In this document: in pieces, positions 48,483 to 59,699 of the stretch
Layout: each line of letters starts with the position of its first letter
Numbering within the stretch: position 1 is the first letter of the stretch
Source: Dentipellis sp. KUC8613
Lineage: Eukaryota; Basidiomycota; Agaricomycetes; Russulales; Hericiaceae
DNA length: 64,000 nt
Assembly (NCBI GenBank): GCA_002286715.1
Contig: NSJX01000010.1
Location: 339,034 to 403,033 of the forward strand
Direction: 5' to 3'
The notes under the pieces: generated by a model
Database searches by the model: none
The model's input: the letters and a program-made list of their open reading frames with translations, nothing else
What the model was told of the DNA's origin: nothing
Translations under genes and position numbers: made by a program

Positions 48483-50180
48483 ATGTCTGCACACGAAGAG
48501 CTCCCGAAGCCCACGTCTTCCTTTGTGGAAGTCGCTGACCTGGAGAAGCAGCCAAATCAAGAGACGAAGGAGGTGCTGGAGTCGGACTATGTAGTGGACA
48601 AGCTTGCAGAGCGCCGGTGAGTCCTGGGTACGCGTTCAGCGCGTACATGCCTCTGACTGACTTCCTTGCAATTTAGATTGCTCCGACGCATGGATATCAG
48701 GATTGTTCCGATTACCATGTTCATATACCTGCTCTGCTTCATCGACCGGTCCAACATTGTACGTCCAACTTTCAGCATCATCACTGCCCTATACGAAGCA
48801 AAAACTCACCACCATATCCTCACTCAGGGAAACGCGAAAGTACTCAACTCCAACACGGGCGACTCGCTCGTCCAAACGCTGCACATCACGAACCAGCAAT
48901 ACCTCGCCGCGCTCATGCTCTTCGTCGTCTCCTACACGCTCTTCGAGACGCCCTCGAACTACATGCTCAAGAAGTTCCGGCCATCGCGCTGGCTCGCGCT
49001 GCTCATGTTCAGCTGGGGCGCCATGACGCTCCTGCTCGGCTCCGTGACGAACTTCGGCGGGCTCGCGGGCGTGCGCTTCCTCCTCGGCGCATTCGAAGCC
49101 GGTCTCTTCCCGGGGATGGTGTACTTCCTGACGTTCTGGTACACCCCGCGCGAGCGCGCGGTGCGCATCGCGCTCATCCTCGCGTGCGCGACGCTCGCGG
49201 GCGCGTTCGGCGGGTCGATCGCGTTCGGGGTGGGCCACATGAACGGCGTGCGCGGGCTCGCGGCGTGGCGCTGGCTGTTCCTCATCGAGGGCGCGCCGTC
49301 GTGCGTCTTCTCCGTCGTCGTCTTCTTCGCGCTGCCGGACTACCCGGAGACCGCGCGCTGGCTGTCGCCCGAGGAGCGCGCGCTCGCGACGAACCGCATC
49401 AAGGGCGACGCGTCGCTCGGGCACGTCAAGATCGTGTGGGCGGACGCGCGCGCGACGCTGCTCGACTGGCGCCTGTACCTCCACTACCTCGTCTACATCT
49501 CCGTGTCCGTCCCGTTCTCGAGCCTGTCGCTGTTCGCGCCGACGATCATCCAGGGCCTCGGGTATGAGGGCCTCCGCGCGCAGCTGTTCACCGTCCCGCC
49601 GTATGCCGCCGCGTTCGTGGTCACCGTGTTCGTCGCGTGGCTGTCCGACCGCTACGAGGCGCGCTCGCACGGCGCGTTCTGGTCGCTCATCATCGCCGGG
49701 GTGTCCTTCATTGTGCAAGGTGCGTGCCCTCGCGAAGCGCGTCAGAAAATTCCTTGCTCAAAGGCTTTTGGATTGTAGGAGCCTTACCGTCGACCGCGTT
49801 CAAGGCGCGCTACGGCATGCTCTGCGTCGCCGCCTCGTTCTCCTTCGCCAGCATCCCGCCCCTGCTGAGCTGGCTCACGGCGAACCTGCGCGGCACGGGC
49901 GCCGCCACGCTCGCTGTGCCGCTGAACGTGTCCATCGGGCAGATCGGGCAGATCATCGGTGAGTCCCAATGCCCACCAGGATACACTCACCTTCCTGACG
50001 CTGAGCTGTGTGCCAGGCATATACATCTACAAGGCGAACGAGGCGCCTGGATACCCGACGGGGCATTACGTGAATGCGGGCTTCTTGCTGGGAGGCGCGC
50101 TCGTCGTGCTGGCCCTGCGGCATGTGTATAACAAGCGCAACCGCGCGTTGGAGGCGGGGGAGAAGCTGTGGAGGCTGTAG
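48483..50180 (+). CDS. ACS-family MFS transporter, copy 3
   Basis: Exons 48483-48616, 48677-48758, 48828-49719, 49779-49958, 50017-50180 (134/82/892/180/164); 483 residues. Last four exon lengths equal those of copies 1 and 2. Motifs: RRMDIRIVPITMFIYLLCF, GNAKVLNSNTGDSLVQ, ETPSNYMLKKFRPSRW, GVRFLLGAFEAGLFPG, FLTFWYTPRERAVR. GC content is markedly higher than in copies 1 and 2, mostly at third positions. The N-terminal tail is shorter and unrelated in sequence, so regulation may differ. Confidence 0.9.
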
Positions 50181-50350
50181 GGGGTCAGAGGTGTACGCAT
50201 ATATGTGCATGTCAGCGACAAAATTCGGCAAGGATTGGATGTAATAATACGACACGATACGACACGACACGATGGATCCCACACGCATAGAATGGAGACG
50301 CGATGCGACGGATTTTGGATGCATAGATGAATGGACGGATAGATGGATGA

Positions 50351-51750
50351 TCACGATTTGCCTGTGACCAGCCGGAGTAGCGAAACCTGGTTCCAATTTC
50401 CCTTCCAGCTATCGCCCTGCACTTGCCGCGCCTTTGCGTCGGCTGCCCATTGCTCGAATGTGCGCATCCCCGGGTATGCTTTCTTCGCCAGTGCGATCTG
50501 GACATCGAGGTCGGGTACAGCGCCTTCGGTGCGGGCTTTCTGCACGCGCTCGATGTCGGCCACTCTGTCACCGAGTTAGCAGTTGTCGAAAAAGATGACA
50601 TAGGAGGAGAGGGAAAGGCGCATATACTCACATTCCGCGCGTATGCGTGTTCAGAGTCATCAGTATGCGCGCTAGGAAGGCAGGTATGGCTGGTCGCGCG
50701 CGGCCTGTTGCATGCTTGTACGCTGCAGCTTGCTCGGGCATGGACAGGAAGTCGCCGATCACAGCGAGCACTTTGCATGCATATGCATCTGGGTCCTACG
50801 ACACGGTAGACCGTCAGCACCGCATTAACGCAATTACGCAGACTCTCACCTGGAATACACCGGCTGCAGTGCGTCCAATGTCGTCTGCCGCCTAAAGATC
50901 CGTTTCTTGAGTATCATATCAGAGAATACGGAACAGCTGCTCAAACGTACAATCAACTGAACCTGCGTCGTCGGCTTCAGCCCGCACTGCAGAACAGCAG
51001 TCGTAATCGACCCAATCCTCCCTTCGAAATTCTCCATGAAGAACCCCGGGCGCAGAATTCTATCACAACCTCAACATAAGCCGAACACCTCGAAAAGAAA
51101 ATAGCACGTACGTCCACCTGAGTCCCTTCTCGCCGAGACCCTTGACATGCCGCTCAATAGCGACTTTCGCACGACCGCTGCCCTGCCGGCTGTCGTCGGC
51201 GCTCTCCCCGCCGCGCTCGGCGGACGAGTAGACGAAGGTGGAGACGGCGAACTCGAGCGCGAGGTCTGCGATCGTCTGCGGCAGAGTACATCCCATCAGC
51301 ATATATGCGAGCAAAATCGCAAAATCGATAATCCCCCTCAAAACAGAACACGCGAGAATAGGAAGAAGAAAGACCGCTCACCTTCCCCTGCCGCTCCTCC
51401 CCCGCCCCATCATCCCCCAGCCCGGGAAACGCAAGCACACAAAACACACCCCACACACCGCCGTACTCCCCCTTCGCGAGCTCAAACGCGCCGCGCACGG
51501 ACGCGGGGTCGTTCAGATCCGCTTTGACGAGCGTAACATTGCTCTGCGACGCGAGCGAACGTGCGGATGGGGAGGAGGGGTCGCGCGTGAGCGCGAGGAT
51601 GTGGAATGGACTTGCGGCGTCAGTATCATGGTCATTGGGAGGGGGAGCCGGAGGTGCGAGGGCTGCGATGAATGCCCGGCCTTGCTTGCCCGTGGCTCCC
51701 GTGAGGAGGATCGTCTTGCTCGCGCTTGCGTTCGTGTCCGTGTTCGCCAT
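50351..51750 (-). CDS. NmrA-like NAD(P)-binding protein
   Basis: Six exons: 51750-51382, 51275-51112, 51059-50951, 50891-50850, 50795-50632, 50564-50351; 353 residues. Rossmann motif LLTGATGKQGRAF near residue 15, ALTRDPSSPSARSLA, VTLVKADLNDPASVRGAF, FVYSSAERGG, LRPGFFMENF and AADDIGRTAAGVF are typical of NmrA/HSCARG-like proteins. These atypical SDR proteins bind NAD(P) but usually lack the catalytic Tyr-Lys pair and act as redox sensors or regulators; some are reductases. Which of these applies is unknown. Confidence 0.86.
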
Positions 51751-52154
51751 GTAGACGACTTGAAAGCACGCCGTGGCGGTCGTTAGCGGGGACGAGCCTT
51801 ATGCATTCTCAGGCCTGTCGTGCTGCAGCGATGGGATGATTATAGAAGCGACTGTTTGGGATGATGGGCTTCCCATCGTATGGAAGAAGTCGGGCGTGGT
51901 CCATGGTGTTGATCAGTAAGTCCTGGCGTGCGAGTCGGTGATGGTGAGATGGTGGGATGGTGACTTCCCTGTTAGTAGCTGGCCCCACACGCGTGGCGCT
52001 GGACCGGTCGAACACAAATATGCAACCCGGACTTGCTGGAGCAGTAGTCATGGTGCTGCGCGGTACGGTACAAGTTACAACGTCATGGCTACAGATTTGT
52101 TTGACTTCTTCCACGATCTCTACGTCGATACATGTCAACTCCAGGCCGTAGATC
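51751..52154. other. Intergenic spacer
   Basis: 404 bases between two minus-strand genes, with the NmrA-like promoter. No gene. Confidence 0.45.
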
Positions 52155-54294
52155 TCATCCCCCACCCCGATGATCATCCGTATACCCCCTCGCAATCCCA
52201 CTGCGCCCCTGCTCCAGCACACCCGGCTCATCCATCCCCAGCCGCGTCTCCAGCCCGCGGAACGTGCGCGACTGCAGAAACGCACCTAACAACGCCGTCA
52301 ATTCCCCGACGCGGCAACGAAATGCATAAATGAAAGGCATACCTGCAGCGCTATCCTTGAGCGTCGCAACCGTCCCATCCTGATTCCGCAAAACCACATC
52401 CATCGACCCGTTCACCGCCGCCGCTGTGGAATCCTCCGGGTCCCCATACCGCTTCGCATGCCGGTACGTGCCCGTGACCAGCGAGAACATCGGCCGGTCC
52501 GGGTCCTCATCTTCATCCTCGTCCGCGTCCTCATTGCCATTGCCACTACCGTTCGCGTTGGAATCGAGGCCGGCTCCGCGCGCCAGCAGCTTGTCAAAGT
52601 CGAGCACGTACTCGCCCGTCCACACCGGCTCCGGGCGCAGCGCGATCTGCAGCTCGAAGGGCGTCACGATCGGCCGGTAGAAGTCCTGCCATGAGCAACC
52701 CTCTGTATGTCAGCGTTCTGCCTTCGACTCCAACGTAACTTCGACAGATCGGAAGGTGCGAAGAGAGAGAAGGGGGGGAGGGCGAAGGGTGAAATGAGAA
52801 TGGGAAGCGCACCTTGGCGTCAATCAAGCTATTCTCCGGACACGCGACGAGCACGAAACACTCGATCTCCATGAAGTTTGCCAGTTTGGCCGGGTTGAGC
52901 TTGCCGACGCTGATCGTGTACGACTTTTTGTGCGCTTTTGCGAGCAGGGTGCGTAGGTGGGTAATCAACGGCAGGTAGGACGCTTCAATTTCCAACGTGA
53001 ATTAGCCGAAGAGTAAATAGAGAGAGAGGAGGTTGTGGGAAGGGAAGAGAGGAAGAGGGGAGAAAAACGGGGCTTACCGACGCCGAGCGTGCCAACGAGG
53101 ATTCCAAACACATCCGCATCGCGTGCCTGCTGCACGACGGCATACCGCCGCATCAGCATCCTGTTCGTGCACGCGGAGTCGGGCTCTGCGCTGCGCGCGG
53201 CTGGGTCGTATCTGTACACCTGCACCCACACCCACATCTCAGTCAGCGCCTCCTACCTTCTTCCTATGAATGTATAGGTGAAGGCAAAGAGACGTACGGG
53301 TGTGGAGGAGTGCGTCATGAGCAGGTTCGTAAGGTGCAGACTTGGCGGGCCGACGTAGAGAATTGGGTGATCGTCGGTGGTGGTGAGGGATGTGAAGGTG
53401 TCGGAGTTGGAGTCAGCTGTTGTTGTGGGTTTCTCGTTTGGCGGGGTAGGAGATGTGGGGTCTAGGCGGTTTGGGATAAGTGTGTAGGACACCGATACGC
53501 CATCCGCCGCAAGAGCATCTCGCAGGCGGGCGACAATAGTATCTGAATAGTTAACATGAGTATAACATTGACAGGGAGAGGAAGCGGGTTTTTACCTGCC
53601 TGGTGCGTATACGCAACGTCGTGCCGGAGCACTACCGCCTTGGGCAGATCCGACGAGGACGATTTCAGCGCCGCGACTAGCCGCTCGACGCAATCTGCGA
53701 GGTCAATCGATTTTTTGCCGAACACGTATATCACTGGTAGGCGATACGTCCTGCGAATACCAGCGTAAGGAGATGTATGAACAGCAATGAGGACAGGTGG
53801 AAAAGCACACTTGCTCATGCAGGCGTGTCCGTAGTGGATGATGGAGTCCGCTTCGGCGTGTTGCGCGGCGACTTCGTCTGCACAGCAGCTTTGCTCTTTG
53901 TGTCAGCTTCTATTCTGAACGGGGCTTGATGAAGGGGGGTACGCACCTGCCGTACGAAGTGTCCGCAAGCACGTAGAGTTCCTGTCCCTCCATAAGCCGC
54001 TCGCGCAGCCGCCTGAATATCGGCACCGCGTCGTGCAGAAGCTCGTCGGGAAACTGCAACGCTATCTGCCCTCCGCCCCAAGTATCAGCATCCAACCCGA
54101 GCACAGGGAAAGGGCAAGCGCACTCGTTTGAACCCGCTCGATCGGATGGCCTCTGCAGTCCGATCTATCTCGTAATGTTCGAGGAACTCTTTTGGTGAGA
54201 GGTTTGTTGTTGATTGGACTTCTTCCTCGTCGAGCGATATCGGGCGCGCGATGGCATCTTCGCCGGAGGATGCGAAGGCCGTGTTTTCTGCCAT
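52155..54294 (-). CDS. DPH2: Diphthamide biosynthesis protein 2
   Basis: Nine exons: 54294-54124, 54065-53947, 53888-53811, 53750-53596, 53542-53298, 53219-53078, 52982-52813, 52685-52343, 52285-52155; 517 residues. Family blocks: [96 protein letters not shown] and [20 protein letters not shown]. Dph1 and Dph2 form an iron-sulphur radical-SAM-type enzyme that starts diphthamide synthesis on a histidine of elongation factor 2; the cysteines in SCCADE, GHAC and ACPEN are candidate cluster ligands. An acidic insert ([12 protein letters not shown]) lies near residue 415. The first Cys block is made across a splice junction. Confidence 0.93.
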
Positions 54295-54814
54295 GGAGGC
54301 TTGTGGGGGAGGTGGTAACAAATCAGAGAGTCTGCATTCAGTTTCAGAGTCGAAATTGTAACCCTACGGAGGGGTTGCTGAATTGGTGATGTCATCGCAG
54401 TGAGTACTGGAAAGTAAACCTGCTGGTATGATCTGGCAGGAAAAGCTGCTAGATCGAGGCAATACAGTTACTGCATGTCGGTGTATGGATCAGAACATTT
54501 TCTGAGGTAAAATACGTTCACATTTCTGTCTCGCTTCGCCTGCGATGGGTCCGAGCGTTCCTCTGTTCACAGAGGTTCTACAAAATCCAATGAATAGCGT
54601 TTACTTTCACCGGTACATTGCTGCGACAATTTGAGCTCTATCCACTAGTGACCGTTCCTAAGAGAACATCTAATAATCCTTGCTACTTTACGAGCAGCCT
54701 CATCGTACACGCACGCGGAAGCACACGGCCGGCCCAGACACGATTCCCACGCGCGTGTAAGCCGAACAATTTCTGGCCCGCCGAGCGTCATCGTCCTCCG
54801 TGCTCGTCTCCCCC
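54295..54814. promoter_or_regulatory. Divergent promoter region DPH2/TOM70
   Basis: 520 bases between the two start codons. No TATA box or repeat seen; AT-rich centre, GC-rich toward TOM70. Confidence 0.4.
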
Positions 54815-57089
54815 ATGGCCTCCTCGTCCCCCTCCCCGCCGCCCGCCTCGCCGCTGCTCGACCGCCTGCAGGCGTTCGTCTCCGACAACAAGCGCGGGCT
54901 GCTCCTCACCGCGGCCGCCGCGGCCGTCGCGGCGGGCGGCGTGGCGTACTACGTCGCCTCGCAGCGCGGCGCCCGCGGTGACGGCGCGCCCGGCGACGAG
55001 GAGAGCGTGAAGAGCGACAAGAAGAAGAAAAAGAAGAAGGCGCACAAGAAGTCCGTCAAGGACAAGGACGGCCCGATCCTCGAGGAGATCAAGCCGAAGG
55101 CTGCGGCGGCCGCTGCTGCCGTGGCAGACGAGGGTGCGTCTCCTGCGTCCCGCGTGCGCTCCTGATGCTCGGAGGCTCATGTGTCGTATTTGTGGATGTG
55201 CGCTGCAGAAGAGGACCGGGCGCTGACACAGGAGGAGATCGACGTGCTGCCCCGCGAGGTGCGTGTCTCACCCCTGCCCCATCCCGCGCTGCCGTACATG
55301 CCGCTCACACGCACTTTGGGCACCAGGAGCGCGCGGCGGCGGCGGCGTCGCTCAAGTCGAAGGGCAACGCGGCGTACTCGGCGCGGCGGTTCCCCGCGGC
55401 CATCGACTACTACACGCGCGCGATCGCGGTGACGCCGAAGCCGGAGCCCGTGTTCCACAGCAACCGCGCGGCGTGCTACATGAACGTCTCGCCGCCGCAG
55501 TACGAGCGCGTTGTCGCAGACTGCGACGCCGCGCTCAAGCTCGACGCGCACTACATCAAGGCCCTCAACCGCCGCGCGACGGCCCTCGAGGCGCTCGAGC
55601 GGTACGAGGAGTCCCTGCGCGGTGCGTGCTTCGCTCCATCTGCCCCACTGTGTGATGGCGGTGCTGACTCTGGCATGCTCGATGGAAAGACTACACGGCC
55701 GCGACGATCCTCGACAAGTTCCAAAACGACGCGGCGGCGATTGCGGTCGAGCGCGTGCTCAAAAAGCTCTCCACCGCCAAGGCGGCCGAGATCCTCGCGA
55801 CGCGCGAGCGCCGGCTGCCGTCCTACACATTCATTTCTGCGTACTTTGCGGCCTTCCGGCCCCGGGCGCTGCCTGCGCTGCCGGAGACGCCGTCGACGGG
55901 CGATAACACGCTGATTCTTGCGCTCCAAGCCCTTGAGGCGGCGGACTATGCGCACTCGGTGTCCCTTGTTAATGAGGCGATTGAGCAGGGCATTTCGTGG
56001 GACGCTGGCAAGGCAGAGGCGTTCAACCTGCGTGGAACATTCAAGTACGTATTTTTGGACACCGCCCCAACGCTGTCGTTCACGCTGACATGCCCAGGTT
56101 CCTGACTGGCGATATCACCGGTGCAAAGGACGACCTGCAACAGTCCATCGACCTGCTGCCCTCGCTCACACAAAGCTGGGTCAAAATCGCCAGCGTGTGG
56201 ATGGAGCAGGGCGACCCGGCGAAGACGTTCGAGTGCTTCGAGGAGGCGATCAAGCACAACCCGAACGACCCGGACATCTACTACCACCGGGGGCAGGTGC
56301 TGTTCATCATGAACGACTTTACGGGCGCGGCGGAGAACTACACCAAGTCGACGGACCTCGACGACCAGTTCGTGTTCTCGCACATCCAGCTCGCCGTCGC
56401 GCAGTACAAGGCGGGCACCCTCGCGAACAGCATGGCCACGTTCCGCCGCACGCTCAAGGCGTTCCCGCAGCGCAGCGAGCCGCAGAACTATTAGTGCGTG
56501 TTTCGGTCAGGCGTAGTAGCTGACGGGAAGCTAATTGTTGAACGCAGCGGTGAACTCTTGCTCGACCAGCAGCGCTTCCAGGATGCCGTCGAGAAATTCG
56601 ACCGCGCGATCGAGCTCGAGCGCGAAAAGTGCGTCGCGGCGCGCACACCCTTCATGCATCTGACGTACTGATCTCCGCCCACCCACCCCGCAGGACGACG
56701 ATGAACGTGCTCCCGCTCGTGAACAAGGGCCTCGCGATGTACCAGTGGAAGCAGGACATCGCCGCGGCGGAGCGGTGCTGCCACGAGGCGCTGCGCATCG
56801 ACCCCGAGTGCGAGGCGGCGGTCGCGACGCTCGCGCAGCTGAGCCTGCAGCAGGGCAAGGTCGACCAGGCGGTCGAGATGTTCGAGCGCCATACGGAGCT
56901 GGCGCGCAGCGAGCCGGAGCTGGTCAATGCGCTCACGTACCAATATGTGCGTTTCTTTTCTGCTTGACGTTTTCGAAGTACGGTGCTCATGGTGTGCTGC
57001 AGGCGTCGTACGCGCAGCTGGAGTTCATGAAGAACTACCCCGAGCTCGCGAGCCAGCTGACACAGATGCAGCGCGCGGTGGCGGGTTGA
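54815..57089 (+). CDS. TOM70: Mitochondrial protein import receptor TOM70
   Basis: Eight exons: 54815-55133, 55209-55258, 55327-55621, 55690-56044, 56098-56493, 56548-56628, 56694-56946, 57003-57089; 611 residues. An N-terminal membrane anchor ([20 protein letters not shown], about residues 28-47) is followed by a Lys-rich linker, then TPR repeats: [57 protein letters not shown], and C-terminal [20 protein letters not shown]. This is the layout of Tom70, anchored in the outer mitochondrial membrane with its TPR clamp binding Hsp70/90-delivered preproteins. Start chosen at 54815 because the anchor then sits at the usual place. Confidence 0.93.
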
Positions 57090-58175
57090 GTCTCGAACGC
57101 ACATGTTGCAGCCTGGCCCTTGCTGGTCTGGAGGATTGAGATGCGGTTGGCCCGGCGATTCTGCTTCGGACATTTTTTTTGCTTAGAGGCTGCTACTGCC
57201 TGCCTGCCTGTGCTATCGACATCCGTTCCCACTCCCTCTGCCGCTGTTCCCTGAATACTTACAGTTTACATACATACATTGACCCCGTAATCTCATGCAA
57301 AACACCCTTCTCATGGCTACTGTACACCGTGCACGGTGCACCGTGCACCGTGCACCATGCGCCCGACTTCGATCTCGACTGCGAGGATGGATGTGGCGGT
57401 ACCGGTGGCGTGATAGAACCTCCACCTTCGGCGCCTGGGCTCTGGGTCGGCAAGTTGCGCGCTGGGAGTGACATCATGTGTGGCGCAGCTGGGGTCTGGA
57501 TTGAGCGCGTCGCGTGTAGGAACATCAACATGTGCAGCGCGCGCGTCTATACTTATGGCACCAGGCCCGGTGCACCGATGCACCTCTCCTCCTTGGAGCA
57601 CCCCCCGTAAGTACGCGTGCCGGTCTAGCCAACTCTCGGCCGTCCGCTCGTTATTCCCGTCGCCTTAGACTGTGCAGCTCAGGCTGGAGCCGATACTGCT
57701 ACACTTACGGTGAGTTCCTCGAGACCTGGTGTTGCGTCGTGGTTCGAACTTTGAAGGCGAGGACGGCCAGGCACGCACGCCTCGGTGGTAGTACTCGCGG
57801 CTCGACGGTGACGCGAACGAGGAAGCTGCAGCCCACGGCTCTGCAGCGTGTCGCGTCGCGTGCCGCGGGGGTATACATTCGCTGGAGATTGCATGCGCCG
57901 CGCCCGTAACCCACCGCGCTTACTGGTCTGCTCTGTTGCTTGTGTGCGTCTTGGGTATTTTGTGGGTTTTACGGTGCTTGGTGAGGCTGATACGAAGAGC
58001 AGGTACATATACGCATACGGATAGGAACAGCGACACTGGCGTTCGCATCGTCCTCCCACACGGTATTCCATCGCTCGCTCGCTCGCTCGTCGAGGATTAC
58101 CTCCCCGCCCCCACCCCTTCTCCATCCCTCCATCCCCATCCCTCCTCCCCCATCCACCCTCCAGCCCCCCGCAGC
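57090..58175. other. Intergenic region
   Basis: 1.1 kb without a supported gene. It contains a short 7-base tandem repeat (57326-57360) and CT-rich sequence before the next start. Confidence 0.45.
57326..57360. repeat. 7-base tandem repeat, five units
   Basis: ACCGTGC, ACGGTGC, ACCGTGC, ACCGTGC, ACCATGC in a row. Because GTGCAC is self-complementary the array can also form hairpins. Confidence 0.8.
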
Positions 58176-58880
58176 ATGACCTACCCCACCGAATTCTACG
58201 AGCCCAGCAACGGCATCCGCCCAGGCATGACCGCGCCCGCGAGCCTCGCATGGCGCTACCCCGACCCGGACGCGCCGCTCCCCGTCTTCCTCGCCGTGCA
58301 CCCCTACCCGATCCCCGCGCAGCCGAACCCGCGCGACCGCCACTGGGCGCTGTGCTGGGAGCAGGGCTACGCGCTGCGGCCCAGAGCGGCGTTGGCGCTG
58401 GCTGAGGAGGACGAGGACGAGGACGAGGAGGATGTGGACGGGGACGGGGTGGATGGGGAAGGGGAAGGGCTGGTGGGGAGAGAAAGGGAGAGGGAGCCGC
58501 TGCGCGTGCCGGTCGCGCGCGTGCTCGAGGTGCGCCGCGAGGACGGGCGCGAGCACTGTACGTTCTGGGGGCCCGTCACGCGCTGCATGCCGCTCGCGTG
58601 CGCGCTGCCCCGTCCCGCCCATCCCGCCCTTTCCCTCCCCGCCAGCACCAACGCGCACCACCACCCGAACGCGGGCGCGCGCTTCGTGCCCGTCGCGCGC
58701 CTGACGCTCGCGCAGCGCCGCATGCTCGAGAAGCTCGCGGGCGCGGTGCGCATCATGAAGCCGAACGGGTGGTGGAACGGCCAGAACTGGGTCGTGGAGG
58801 TGTTGAAGGCCGCTGCGGAGCAGGATTTGATTACGCCTGAGCAGAGGGATACGGCGATTTTGGCGGCGGCGGAGCCGTAG
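58176..58880 (+). CDS. Uncharacterised 234-residue protein with acidic insert
   Basis: Single exon from ATG 58176. Not assigned to a named family. The ordered parts are VFLAVHPYPIPAQPNPRDRH WALCWEQGY near the N-terminus, REHCTFWGPVTRC in the middle and a C-terminal helix region RMLEKLAGAVRIMKPNGWWN followed by GQNWVVEVLKAAAEQDLI. The hydrophobic-W-x-x-Q-x-WV pattern at the end recalls small uncharacterised Agaricomycete proteins. An insert of Glu/Asp (EEDEDEDEEDVDGDG, about residues 77-95) interrupts it. Very high GC. Real coding bias; function unknown. Confidence 0.7.
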   Translation: MTYPTEFYEPSNGIRPGMTAPASLAWRYPDPDAPLPVFLAVHPYPIPAQPNPRDRHWALCWEQGYALRPRAALALAEEDEDEDEEDVDGDGVDGEGEGLVGREREREPLRVPVARVLEVRREDGREHCTFWGPVTRCMPLACALPRPAHPALSLPASTNAHHHPNAGARFVPVARLTLAQRRMLEKLAGAVRIMKPNGWWNGQNWVVEVLKAAAEQDLITPEQRDTAILAAAEP

Positions 58881-59690
58881 GCGTGCGTGTGGTTCGAGGG
58901 ATGGTTTGGGTTTGGGTTGAGGTGAGTCTGGGTGGTGGAAGGAGGGAAGCAGGTGCTGATTGGGTTTGGGTTTATGGGGGTTGGTGTAGCTTCGGGTTGG
59001 GGAAAGTCAACGTCAGAAGTCAGAAGAAGTGAAAACGCAAAAACGCAAAACAACATCCAAAATGCACAACGCAAAACCAGCCCCGCCTGGACCTAAACAA
59101 CACCACCGAACAGTGCACATGAACCTGCCTCGCTTTGGTTTGCATTTCTCTGGGATTATCATACCGATATCGTGTACCGTGTATCTGCTTTCTCTCTCTT
59201 GCTCTCTCCCTCCTTCCCTTCCCATCTCTGTCTCCGCCTCCATCTCGCCTGCTCTGCTTTCATTCCGGGATCCGATGTACTGTATCACTATACCTCCTGC
59301 AGCATTCCGATGCGCACCGCTTTTTGGCTTTTGTAGACGTGGATTTGGCTTTTTGGTCTTGGGTGAGTACTATACGCTCATGTCATGCCTTCTTTGGCGT
59401 TGAGGAATCGGAGTCGCTGATGCTGGTGGTTTCTGCAGATCGATACGCGATTGTTCGTGTTCAGTTTGTTATATCCTTGTTGTATGATACCCGCAATCGG
59501 TTATGAGGCAATGCGCGGCTGCTGCTGTATGTCCGCGGATACCTCGATAAAATGGTGTTACTCGACGCTAGCTTGCAATTCTTACGAAAATCGACACGAG
59601 ACAGTCGACGTTACAAGTTGAAGCACCCAGCCAATCGATGACGTACTGCTGCAGTGCGACTGGCGCTCAAACTAGCAAATTTTGACGTTC
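58881..59690. other. Intergenic region, nothing recognised
   Basis: About 0.8 kb after the uncharacterised gene. G-rich then AT-rich sequence; no gene. Confidence 0.45.
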
Positions 59691-59699
59691 TTCCCTTCA

